Assembly (NCBI RefSeq): GCF_918697925.1
Contig: NZ_CAKKMF010000017.1
Location: forward strand, 1-64,000
Direction of reading: 5' to 3'
DNA from: Arthrobacter sp. Bi26
GTDB lineage: Bacteria > Actinomycetota > Actinomycetes > Actinomycetales > Micrococcaceae
DNA: 64,000 bases
In this document: piece by piece, positions 33,884-41,874 of the stretch
Layout of the letters: each line of letters opens with the position of its first letter
How positions within the stretch are numbered: position 1 is the stretch's first letter
Notes under the pieces: generated by a model
The model's input: the letters and a program-made list of their open reading frames with translations, nothing else
What the model was told of the DNA's origin: nothing
The model's database searches: none
Made by a program: the position numbers and the translations under genes

Positions 33884-34482
33884 GCGTCAACCTGACCCTG
33901 CTGACGGTCATGGGCGCCCTCTACGCCTGCGGCATCTACCTGATCCTCGAACGCAGCCTCACCCGGGTCCTGCTGGGCCTCATGCTGCTGGCCAACGCCA
34001 CCAACCTGCTGATCCTCGCCACCGGCGGCTACGCCGGGCTGGCGCCGATCTTCGACAAGGACACCCCGGCGGGGGACTACAACGACCCCCTGCCGCAGGC
34101 CCTGATCCTGACTTCGATCGTGATCTCCTTCGCCGTCACGGCGTTTATGCTGGGCATCATCTACCGCACCTGGGTCCTGGCCCGCCAGGATGAAATCCAG
34201 GACGACGCCGAGGACCGCCGCGTCGCAGAAACGCCCAGCTTCGATGCCGAGGACGACTCCGTGATCCCGGCCGAGACGTCAGAGTTCCCGCTGGCCATGG
34301 TCGGCTCCGACGGCGCCGGAACCATAGACAAGGCCACAGCCTCCGCTCCCGCTCCCGGCACAGGGAACGGCACGGCCGCGGTCATGTCCGGTGACCGCCC
34401 CGTGCGGGCCGACAAGGCCGCCTCTGAAGAGCAGCCCGGTTCCCTGAACGTTGACCCCAGCCCGGAAGGAGGCGAAGAGTGA
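33880..34482 (+). CDS. mrpC: Na+/H+ antiporter subunit C with long acidic tail
   Basis: 200 residues. Residues 1-98 form the NuoK-like three-helix MnhC domain (LGLMLLANATNLLILATGG, LPQALILTSIVISFAVTAF). Residues from about 100 to 200 are a hydrophilic tail rich in Asp, Glu, Ala and Ser, absent from the usual about 115-residue MrpC. It overlaps mrpA by four bases and mrpD by four bases, so translation is coupled. The tail should be cytoplasmic and disordered. Confidence 0.94.
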   Translation: MSVNLTLLTVMGALYACGIYLILERSLTRVLLGLMLLANATNLLILATGGYAGLAPIFDKDTPAGDYNDPLPQALILTSIVISFAVTAFMLGIIYRTWVLARQDEIQDDAEDRRVAETPSFDAEDDSVIPAETSEFPLAMVGSDGAGTIDKATASAPAPGTGNGTAAVMSGDRPVRADKAASEEQPGSLNVDPSPEGGEE

Positions 34483-36110
34483 ACATCACCAGCTTTGCCC
34501 CGCTCGCCGTCGTACTCCCCATCCTGGGCGCCGCCCTGACGTTCCTGCTCATCCATCACACCCGGGCCCAGCGCGCGATCAGCATCGCCGTCCTGACCCT
34601 GACCCTGCTGCTGGAGTGCTGGCTGCTGGCCTCCGTCTGGGAAGGCGGGACGGCCGCGGTGGACATCGGCGGCTGGCTGCCGCCCTGGGGCATCGTGCTG
34701 GTGGTGGACCAGTTCTCCTCGCTCATGCTCGTGGTGTCCTCGACCGTGAGCCTTGCGGTGCTGATCTACGCAACGGGACAGGGCATGGCCGACGGCGACC
34801 GCGACGCGCCGGTCTCGATCTTCCACCCGACCTACCTGATCCTCGTGGCCGGGGTGTCGAACGCCTTCCTCTCCGGAGACCTCTTCAACCTCTACGTCGG
34901 CTTTGAGATTCTGCTGACGGCCAGCTACGTGCTCATCACCCTCGGCGGCACGGGCCCGCGCATCCGGGCCGGCGTGACCTACGTGGTGGTTTCCGTCGTG
35001 TCCTCGGTACTGTTCCTGATCGCGATCGCCATGGTCTACGGCGCCACCGGAACCATCAATATGGCGGATCTCGCCATCAAGCTCGGGGACCTCGACCAAG
35101 GCACCCGGACGCTGCTGCACGTCATGCTGCTGGTGGCCTTCGGCATCAAGGCCGCCGTCTTCCCGCTGTCCTTCTGGCTCCCCGACTCCTACCCCACTGC
35201 ACCGGCCCCCGTCACCGCGGTGTTTGCCGGGCTGCTGACCAAGGTGGGCGTGTATGCGATGGTCCGCACGGAGACGCTGCTTTTCCCGGGGGATGCGCTC
35301 AACGCCCCGCTCATGGTCGCGGCGCTGCTGACCATGGTGGTGGGTATCCTCGGCGCCCTGGCCCAAAGCGACATCAAGAGGCTCTTGTCCTTCACGCTGG
35401 TCAGCCACATTGGCTACATGGTGTTCGGCCTGGCCATGTCCACGGTGGCCGGCCTGGGCGCCGCGGTGTTCTACGTGGCCCACCACATCACCATCCAGAC
35501 CAGCCTGTTCCTGGTGACCGGCCTGATTGAACGCCGCGGCGGCAGCTCATCCATGGACCGCGTGGCCGGGCTGGCCAAGCTCTCCCCGGTCTTGGGGGTC
35601 CTGTTCTTCATTCCCGCCATGAACCTGGCCGGAATCCCGCCGTTCTCGGGTTTCCTGGGCAAGCTGGGGCTGCTACAGGCAGGCGTCGAACTGGGCACAC
35701 CGCTGGCCTACGCCCTGGTGATCGGTGGCGTGCTGACGAGCCTGCTGACCCTGCTGGCTATCGCGAGGGTCTGGAACCGGGCGTTCTGGCGCAAGCCCGG
35801 GGACGCTGAGCACCCCGATCCGGTGCTCCTGGCGGCACCGGCCGACTCCGCCACCGGGGACCGGGCCGGGAGGACGAACGTGACCCTGCTGCCCCGCACC
35901 ATGGTGGGCTCCACCCTGGGCCTGGTGGTCTTTGGCGTGGCCCTGACCGTCTTCGCCGGGCCGCTGTTCAGGGTGGCCGACCAGTCCGCCGAGGAGATGC
36001 TGGACAGGTCCTCCTATATCCAGGCCGTGCTTGGCGAGGACGCGCCGGTGCCGCCGGTGCCTCCGGCGGCCCAGCCCGGGCAGGGCGAGTTGCAGGGTGG
36101 CGGCAAATGA
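34479..36110 (+). CDS. mrpD: Na+/H+ antiporter subunit D
   Basis: 543 residues, homologous to NuoM/NuoN. FGIKAAVFPLSFWLPDSYPTAPAPVTAVFAGLLTKVGVYA carries the channel Lys residues, and LFNLYVGFEILLTASYVLI the conserved Glu. Proton-translocating core subunit of the Mrp complex. The GTG start overlaps the mrpC stop (GTGA). Confidence 0.96.
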   Translation: MNITSFAPLAVVLPILGAALTFLLIHHTRAQRAISIAVLTLTLLLECWLLASVWEGGTAAVDIGGWLPPWGIVLVVDQFSSLMLVVSSTVSLAVLIYATGQGMADGDRDAPVSIFHPTYLILVAGVSNAFLSGDLFNLYVGFEILLTASYVLITLGGTGPRIRAGVTYVVVSVVSSVLFLIAIAMVYGATGTINMADLAIKLGDLDQGTRTLLHVMLLVAFGIKAAVFPLSFWLPDSYPTAPAPVTAVFAGLLTKVGVYAMVRTETLLFPGDALNAPLMVAALLTMVVGILGALAQSDIKRLLSFTLVSHIGYMVFGLAMSTVAGLGAAVFYVAHHITIQTSLFLVTGLIERRGGSSSMDRVAGLAKLSPVLGVLFFIPAMNLAGIPPFSGFLGKLGLLQAGVELGTPLAYALVIGGVLTSLLTLLAIARVWNRAFWRKPGDAEHPDPVLLAAPADSATGDRAGRTNVTLLPRTMVGSTLGLVVFGVALTVFAGPLFRVADQSAEEMLDRSSYIQAVLGEDAPVPPVPPAAQPGQGELQGGGK

Positions 36111-36652
36111 ACCGGAAAAGGATCTCGCTGCGCCAGGAACTGCCGCTGCTGGTGTGGCTCGTTTTTGTCTGGGGCGCGCTGTGGCAGAACTTCAGCCCGG
36201 GCAATCTCCTCTTCGGGGCCCTCATCGCCGTGCTTGTGGCGCGCATCTTCTATCTGCCCCCCGTGGAGCTCGGCGGCCGCTTCAACGTGCTCCGCGCCGT
36301 GCCCTTCGCCCTCATCTTCCTCGGAAAGGTCGTCGCGGCAAGCTTCCAGGTCCTGTACCTCGCCGTGGTCCGCGGCCCCAACGTGGTCAGCGCCATTGTC
36401 GCCGTGCCGCTCCGGAGCCATTCCGACCTCCTGGTCACTGCCACCGGGCATGTGATCTCGCTGATTCCGGGATCCCTCGTGGTGGAGGTGGACAGGTCAA
36501 CGTCCACGCTCTACATCCACGGCATCAACGTCCGCAATGCCGAGGACGCGGCCAAGCTGCGCAAGGAGGTCCGGGACACCGAGGCCGGGCTGATCAGGAT
36601 CATGGGGACCAAAGACGAACTGTCCGCCCTCACACAGGAGATCGCCGCATGA
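36107..36652 (+). CDS. mrpE: Na+/H+ antiporter subunit E
   Basis: 181 residues. Two to three N-terminal helices (LLVWLVFVWGALWQNFSPGNLLFGALIAVLVARIF region) and a cytoplasmic C-terminal domain with VISLIPGSLVVEVDRSTSTLYIH, which is the MnhE signature. It overlaps mrpD and mrpF by four bases each. Confidence 0.95.
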   Translation: MNRKRISLRQELPLLVWLVFVWGALWQNFSPGNLLFGALIAVLVARIFYLPPVELGGRFNVLRAVPFALIFLGKVVAASFQVLYLAVVRGPNVVSAIVAVPLRSHSDLLVTATGHVISLIPGSLVVEVDRSTSTLYIHGINVRNAEDAAKLRKEVRDTEAGLIRIMGTKDELSALTQEIAA

Positions 36653-36927
36653 TGCAGACCGTCCTGACGGTGACCGCCGTCGTACTTTCCCTGGCCGCCG
36701 CGGGGGCGATCGTCCGGATCGGGCGGGGCCCCTCGCTGCTGGACCGGGTTCTCGCCGCCGACGTGCTGCTCGCCATTTTCGGGGCGGCCCTGTGCATCGA
36801 CATGGCCGTCAACCGGCACCTCAACAACCTGATGCTGCTCGTTGCGATTTCCCTCATCGGGTTCGTCGGCTCGGTCACTGTGGCCCGGTTCGTGGCTGAG
36901 AGAAGGGAGAGCGTCCGTGAATCCTGA
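36649..36927 (+). CDS. mrpF: Na+/H+ antiporter subunit F
   Basis: 92 residues with three helices, the usual MrpF size. RIGRGPSLLDRVLAADVLL with the conserved Asp is the family motif. Two adjacent ATG codons (36649 and 36652) are possible starts; the first overlaps the mrpE stop. Confidence 0.94.
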   Translation: MMQTVLTVTAVVLSLAAAGAIVRIGRGPSLLDRVLAADVLLAIFGAALCIDMAVNRHLNNLMLLVAISLIGFVGSVTVARFVAERRESVRES

Positions 36928-37318
36928 AACAGTGATCGATGCCGTCTCCGCCGTGTTCATGGTGACCGGTGCGCTCATGTCACTCGGCGCCGCGATCGGG
37001 CTGTTGCGGTTCCCGGACCTCATGAGCAGGATGCACGCCGCCACCAAGCCGCAGGTCCTCGGCCTGTTCCTGCTGTTGGCGGCGCTTGGCCTGCAGATGC
37101 GCAGCTGGTGGGTGTGGCCCGTCCTGGTGGTGGCCTGGCTCTTCCAGCTGCTCACCGTCCCCGTGTCGGCCCACATGGTGGGCCGGGCCGGCTACCGGAC
37201 CAAGCACCTGCATCCGGAGCTGCTGAGCTCCGACGAGCTCGAGGCCGTAGTTCAACAGGCAGCGGGCCAGCAGGCGGCCAAACACGGAGTGGACGACGAC
37301 GACGAAGCCGGCCGCTGA
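36917..37318 (+). CDS. mrpG: Na+/H+ antiporter subunit G
   Basis: 133 residues with three helices (AVFMVTGALMSLGAAIGLLRFPDLMSRMHAATKPQVLG is the MnhG motif region) and a hydrophilic C-terminal tail of about 35 residues ending in Asp repeats. The GTG start at 36917 follows AAGGGAGAG and overlaps mrpF by 11 bases. Last gene of the mrp operon. Confidence 0.94.
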   Translation: MNPETVIDAVSAVFMVTGALMSLGAAIGLLRFPDLMSRMHAATKPQVLGLFLLLAALGLQMRSWWVWPVLVVAWLFQLLTVPVSAHMVGRAGYRTKHLHPELLSSDELEAVVQQAAGQQAAKHGVDDDDEAGR

Positions 37319-37394
37319 GCCCGTTCGGTGACCGGCGCGGCAGCCCGGCACATCGACCGACGCTTCGACCGGCGCCGCCGCTAGTCGAGTCCGG

Positions 37395-37658
37395 TCAGAC
37401 GATGTCCTGGGTCTTGGCGAAGCGGGTGATCGCGCGCTGGGTGCCGCGGTTGGCGAGCACCTGGATGATGGCGCTGACCGATGCGGAGATCAGGGCGAAC
37501 GTCAGGGCCGAGCGCAGCGTGGTGGGGACGTCGTCGTCGTGGCCCTTGGGCGGCTTGTTGCCCGTGGACTTTTCCCAGATGGTGTCCACCAGCTTGGTGC
37601 CGGCAAAGCCGGCCAGGAGGCTGATGCCGGTGCCGAGCAGCTTGATGATGATGTTCAT
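37395..37658 (-). CDS. DUF4235 family membrane protein
   Basis: 87 residues, two predicted membrane helices (LLGTGISLLAGFAGTKLVDTIW near the N terminus; ALTFALISASVSAIIQVLAN near the C terminus), separated by a hydrophilic loop with KPPKGHDDD. This matches the actinobacterial DUF4235 family, of unknown function. Good ribosome binding site (AAGGAGACC) before the ATG. Convergent with mrpG. Confidence 0.85.
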   Translation of the reverse strand: MNIIIKLLGTGISLLAGFAGTKLVDTIWEKSTGNKPPKGHDDDVPTTLRSALTFALISASVSAIIQVLANRGTQRAITRFAKTQDIV

Positions 37659-37699
37659 TCTTCGGTCTCCTTGGGACGGGAACAGGGTCTCTCCCTAGC

Positions 37700-38245
37700 C
37701 TAGCGTTCCGGTGTGAGGACCATCCGCAGGGCCTCGACCACGAGTTCGTGGTCCGCCTTCTGGGGCAGGCCGGAGACGGTGACGACGGCGACGGCGCCCG
37801 TGCCGCGCACGTAAATGGGGAACGCCCCGCCGTGGGCGGCGAACTCCGTCTGGTCCCACCAGGCGTTGTCCTCGATCATTCCGCCGGCAGCGCGGGCCCG
37901 GAGGCCCACCAGCAGGGACGGGACCTCGTACCGCATGGCGGTCCGCTTCTTGGCGTTGATCCAGCGCTCATTGTCCGGCGTGGCACCGTCCAGCGCTGCG
38001 TGGAAGAGCACCTGCTCGCCCTTGGTGATGTCGACCGCGATGGGCAGCGAGCGTTGCCTGCCCAGCTCGACAAGGAGGAGCCCGAGGTCCAGGGCGTCGT
38101 CCTTGCTGAACGACGCGAACTGGAGCGCGTCCATCTCGGCCAGTACCCGGCCGATGAGCACCGCCAGGGATCCCTGCGGCTGCGGCTCCCTCGAGTCAGG
38201 GTCGTATTCCCCGGAGGGATCTTGTGTGGCTGGTGTCTGCGTCAA
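37700..38245 (-). CDS. UPF0303 family protein (YBR137W-like, GlcG/HbpS fold)
   Basis: 181 residues from a TTG at 38245. The core DLGLLLVELGRQRSLPIAVDI, HAALDGATPDNERWINAKKR and HGGAFPIYVRGTGAVAVVTVSG fit the UPF0303 family, related to the GlcG/HbpS heme- or redox-linked fold. Function is not established. The start is uncertain: the first 35 residues are hydrophilic, there is no strong ribosome binding site, and an in-frame ATG lies at about residue 40. The gene is divergent from the TPP-riboswitch-controlled ykoE. Confidence 0.75.
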   Translation of the reverse strand: MTQTPATQDPSGEYDPDSREPQPQGSLAVLIGRVLAEMDALQFASFSKDDALDLGLLLVELGRQRSLPIAVDITKGEQVLFHAALDGATPDNERWINAKKRTAMRYEVPSLLVGLRARAAGGMIEDNAWWDQTEFAAHGGAFPIYVRGTGAVAVVTVSGLPQKADHELVVEALRMVLTPER

Positions 38246-38447
38246 AATAATCCAGCTTTCCGGTGGGTGACGAGGCCGCCCGCTGGCGGGTCCGGGTGTC
38301 CGACACGTCGACTCTACCAAGCGGGGCGTTCCCGGCCGCGGAGACCTGCTTTGCCCCGTCCCGGATTGTGACGGCACACCACTGAAAACCCGGCCCTCCG
38401 GGTGTAAACTGAGCCAGCCCACAAGGGCGAAACAATTTACGACAGGG

Positions 38448-38566
38448 GAGCGCCGCCGTCGGGCATCACCGGAAAAATCCGGGGAAACCTTAGGTGGGCG
38501 CTGAGAGTGCGGGCAGCCGCAGACCCTCGAACCTGATCCGGTTAGTACCGGCGCAAGGGAGTCGAG
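38448..38566 (+). ncRNA. TPP riboswitch (THI element)
   Basis: The conserved core GCTGAGAGTGCGG (38500-38512), GCAGACCCTCGAACCTGAT (38519-38537), and CCGGTTAGTACCGGCGCAAGG follow the THI-box pattern, with GGGGAGC at 38454-38460 as 5' partner of the closing stem. It lies 78 bp before ykoE and should shut the thiamine-precursor transporter off when thiamine diphosphate is plentiful. Confidence 0.95.
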
Positions 38567-38643
38567 TTCTCAGGGTGCGCGGAGGGCGGCGGAAGCCGAA
38601 GCCGGCCGGAGCACCCTCCCCTCCTGTTCCTCAGGAGGACGAC

Positions 38644-39291
38644 ATGACAGATATTTCAGCACAGCATGGTTCCGCCAGCCCATCATCGGCCCGGCGCAAC
38701 TACACCTGGCGTGTGGTGGACATTGTGGTGGCCGCGTTGATCGCCGTTGCCGGCGGCGTCATCTTCTGGGCCTGGTCCCAGGGCGCGAACCTCATTTCGG
38801 TCCCGGTCAACGCGCTCTACCCGCCGCTCAGCGGACTCTACGCCGGCGGCTGGATGATCCCGGCGGTGCTGGGCATGCTCATCATCCGCAAGCCGGGCGC
38901 AGCGCTCTTCTGCGAAACCGTCGCGGCCACGGGCGAGCTCATCATGGGCTCGCAGTACGGCACCACGGTGCTGATCTCCGGCATCCTGCAGGGCCTCGGC
39001 GCGGAACTGGTCTTCGCGGCCTTCCTCTATAAGAAGTTCAACCTGCCGGTGTCCCTGCTCGCCGGAGCCAGCGCGGGCCTGTTCTGCGGCCTCAACGATT
39101 CCTTCCTGCCGTGGGGCTGGAACATCGCCTACGCAGCCGGGGACAAGCTCGCCTACATCGCCTTCACCACAATCTCCGGCGCAGTGATTGCCGGCGGACT
39201 GTCCTGGCTCGCCACCCGCGGCCTGGCCAAGACCGGAGTGCTGGGCTCCTTTGCCTCCCGCAAGGCCGCCACGGAGCCTGTTTTCTCCTGA
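38644..39291 (+). CDS. ykoE: ECF transporter substrate-binding (S) component for a thiamine precursor
   Basis: 215 residues with five to six membrane helices. WRVVDIVVAALIAVAGGVIFWAW at the start and LIIRKPGAALFCETVAA are YkoE signatures. It is the S component of the YkoEDC energy-coupling-factor transporter, which takes up hydroxymethylpyrimidine or thiamine. AGGAGGACGAC precedes the ATG at 38644. Control by the upstream TPP riboswitch supports the substrate class. Confidence 0.94.
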   Translation: MTDISAQHGSASPSSARRNYTWRVVDIVVAALIAVAGGVIFWAWSQGANLISVPVNALYPPLSGLYAGGWMIPAVLGMLIIRKPGAALFCETVAATGELIMGSQYGTTVLISGILQGLGAELVFAAFLYKKFNLPVSLLAGASAGLFCGLNDSFLPWGWNIAYAAGDKLAYIAFTTISGAVIAGGLSWLATRGLAKTGVLGSFASRKAATEPVFS

Positions 39292-39335
39292 TCGCTTCTC
39301 CAGAACCCTCTTATCCTGAACTCTGCAGAGCACCC

Positions 39336-40937
39336 ATGAGATCTTCAACAGGCGTCCGGCCGGCCGCCGTCACGGCCCGCGGCTGGGGCTGGCGGCACGC
39401 CGGAAGGCCCCGGCCCGCCGTCAGCGGCCTTGAGCTGGACATCCGGCCGGGGGAGCGCGTGCTCCTGCTGGGCCCCTCCGGCGCCGGCAAATCGACGCTG
39501 CTCCACGCCCTGGCCGGCGTGCTGGGCGACGGCGCGGCCGGCGCCTCGGGGCCGGCCGGCGACTCCGAAGACTCAGACGAGACCGGAAGCCTGCTGATCG
39601 ACGGTGCCCCGCCACGGGCGCATCGCGGCCGCGCCGGGCTTGTGCAGCAGGACCCGGAAACCCAGGTGGTGCTTTCCCGCCTCGGCGACGACGTCGCCTT
39701 CGGTGCGGAGAACCTCGCCGTCCCGGCGGCGGAGATCTGGCCGCGCGTGCGCGAGGCACTCGACGACGTCGGGCTGGGCCGGCTGCCGCTGGACCACCCG
39801 ACGTCGGCACTCTCCGGCGGACAAAAGCAACGGCTGGCGCTCGCCGGGATCCTTGCGATGCGGCCGGGGCTGCTGCTGCTCGACGAGCCGACCGCCAACC
39901 TCGACCCCGCCGGCGTCCTGGAGGTCCGCGACGCTGTGGGCCGCTGCCTGGACAAGACCGGCGCCACCCTGGTGGTCGTGGAGCACCGGGTGGGGGTCTG
40001 GAAAGACCTGGTGGACAGGATCGTGGTGCTGCAGCCCGGGTCCGCCACGGACTCCGCCGTGCTGATTGACGGACCGCCGGACCGGGTCCTGGCCGAGGCG
40101 CGGGACATGCTCATCGGTGCGGGCGTCTGGGTGCCGGGCTACGTCCCGGCGACGCGGTTGCGGCTGCCGGCACGGGACGCAGGTCAGCTCCTGCTCGCGG
40201 CCGACGGGCTCGCGGTGTCACGCGAGCGGCCGCGGCGGGCCGGGCTGCGCGACGGCTTCCGCACGATCGCGCCGCGTCCGGTCCAGTCCGGAGTTTCCGT
40301 CCAGGTCCACGCCGGCGAGGCCCTGACCATCACGGGACCGAACGGCGCGGGGAAGTCCACCCTGGCGCTGACGCTGGCCGGGCTCCTGCGGCCCGTTGCC
40401 GGAACGGTCTCGGCCGCGCCGAAGCTCAGCGGTGATGCCGGAACCGATCCGTACCGGTGGAAGGCCCAGCAGCTGATCGCCAGGATAGGCACCGTGTTCC
40501 AGGAACCCGAGCACCAGTTCGTCACCGGCAAGGTCCTGGACGAGCTCATGTTCGGCCCCCGCCACCTCGGCTACGGCGCAGACCGCGTGGACGAGCTGCT
40601 GGAACGGCTGCGGCTCAGCGAACTCGTGGAGGCCAACCCCTACACGCTTTCCGGCGGCGAGAAGCGCCGCCTTTCGGTAGCCACCGTGCTGGCCGCGCAC
40701 CCGCAGGTGCTCGTCCTGGACGAGCCCACCTTCGGCCAGGACGCCAATACCTGGGCCGAACTCGCCTCGTTCCTGTCCGAGCTGCTCGACGCCGGCACCG
40801 CCGTCGTCTCCGTGACGCATGACGCCGAATTCAGCGCCGTCCTCGGCGGCACCGAACTCCGACTCCGGCCGCGGGAAACTGCCGCCGCGGATGCTCCCGG
40901 CCCGGATCTTGAACTGCCGGAGGGGGCCTCGCCATGA
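39336..40937 (+). CDS. ykoD: ECF transporter ATPase, two fused ABC domains
   Basis: 533 residues with two ATP-binding cassettes. Walker A motifs are GPSGAGKST (about residue 46) and GPNGAGKST (about 334). Signature motifs are LSGGQKQRLALAG and LSGGEKRRLSVAT, and Walker B motifs LLLLDEPTANLD and VLVLDEPTFGQD. This duplicated arrangement in one chain is characteristic of YkoD. Starts 44 bp after ykoE; its stop overlaps ykoC (ATGA). Confidence 0.94.
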   Translation: MRSSTGVRPAAVTARGWGWRHAGRPRPAVSGLELDIRPGERVLLLGPSGAGKSTLLHALAGVLGDGAAGASGPAGDSEDSDETGSLLIDGAPPRAHRGRAGLVQQDPETQVVLSRLGDDVAFGAENLAVPAAEIWPRVREALDDVGLGRLPLDHPTSALSGGQKQRLALAGILAMRPGLLLLDEPTANLDPAGVLEVRDAVGRCLDKTGATLVVVEHRVGVWKDLVDRIVVLQPGSATDSAVLIDGPPDRVLAEARDMLIGAGVWVPGYVPATRLRLPARDAGQLLLAADGLAVSRERPRRAGLRDGFRTIAPRPVQSGVSVQVHAGEALTITGPNGAGKSTLALTLAGLLRPVAGTVSAAPKLSGDAGTDPYRWKAQQLIARIGTVFQEPEHQFVTGKVLDELMFGPRHLGYGADRVDELLERLRLSELVEANPYTLSGGEKRRLSVATVLAAHPQVLVLDEPTFGQDANTWAELASFLSELLDAGTAVVSVTHDAEFSAVLGGTELRLRPRETAAADAPGPDLELPEGASP

Positions 40938-41737
40938 GGGACGCACTGAGCCTGCGCGGCAACCATGCGCTGCTGACCCGCGCCAACCCGCTCGCCAAGT
41001 TCACCGCGGTCACCCTGATCACGCTGGTCCTGGCGCTGTCCATTGACTGGGTCTCGGCGTCGGTGGCGCTGGCCTTCGAACTGCTGCTCCTGCCGCTGGC
41101 CGGCCTGACCCTGGCCTTGCTGTGGCAGCGCGGCTGGCCGCTGATCCTCGCGGCGGCGCTGGGCGGCTGGAGCACCGCCATCCTGGCGCCCGACGCCGGA
41201 TCCGTCCTGCTCGACGCCGGGATCTGGTCCATCAGCGCCGGTTCCCTGCAGCTGGGGATCGGCTTCATGCTCCGCGGGCTCGCGATCGCACTGCCTGCGG
41301 TGCTGCTGATGAGCTGCACGGACCCCACAGACCTTGCCGACGCCCTGGCCCAGAACGCAAAACTGCCGCACCGGTTCGTCCTGGGCACCTTGGCCGCCAT
41401 GCGGCTGGTCGGGATCATGGCCGAGCAATGGCAGACGATCGGCATGGCCCGGCGGGCCCGCGGCGTGGGATCGAGCGGCAACCCCTACCAGCGGTTCCGC
41501 GCCGCCCTGGGCCAGAGCTTCGGCCTGCTGGTGCAGGCGATCCGGAGCGCTTCACGGCTCGCGGTGACCATGGAGGCCCGCGGGTTTGGCGGCGCGGCGC
41601 GGACCTGGGCCAGGCCGTCCACGTACAGCGGACTCGACGTCTGGGTACTGCTGGGCGGACTGGGCATCGCGGCAGCCGCCGTCGCAGCGGCCCTCGGCTC
41701 GGGCACCTGGAACCTCGTCTTCCTCGCGCGCCAGTAG
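40934..41737 (+). CDS. ykoC: ECF transporter transmembrane (T) component
   Basis: 267 residues, five to six membrane helices, CbiQ/EcfT family. The two coupling segments with A-R-G are visible as MARRARGVG and TMEARGFGG. It completes the YkoEDC transporter; the ATG overlaps the ykoD stop. Confidence 0.94.
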   Translation: MRDALSLRGNHALLTRANPLAKFTAVTLITLVLALSIDWVSASVALAFELLLLPLAGLTLALLWQRGWPLILAAALGGWSTAILAPDAGSVLLDAGIWSISAGSLQLGIGFMLRGLAIALPAVLLMSCTDPTDLADALAQNAKLPHRFVLGTLAAMRLVGIMAEQWQTIGMARRARGVGSSGNPYQRFRAALGQSFGLLVQAIRSASRLAVTMEARGFGGAARTWARPSTYSGLDVWVLLGGLGIAAAAVAAALGSGTWNLVFLARQ

Positions 41738-41874
41738 CGCGCCGCCCACTGTTTCCGGCACCGCAGCGCGTCGCAAGCCACCGGGTATCGCATGATGCGG
41801 GTATCCCTGTGAGATTAACGGCACTCCGGCGGGAATGCCGGGGGTTAATAAATCATCCGTGATATTTTCGGGAC

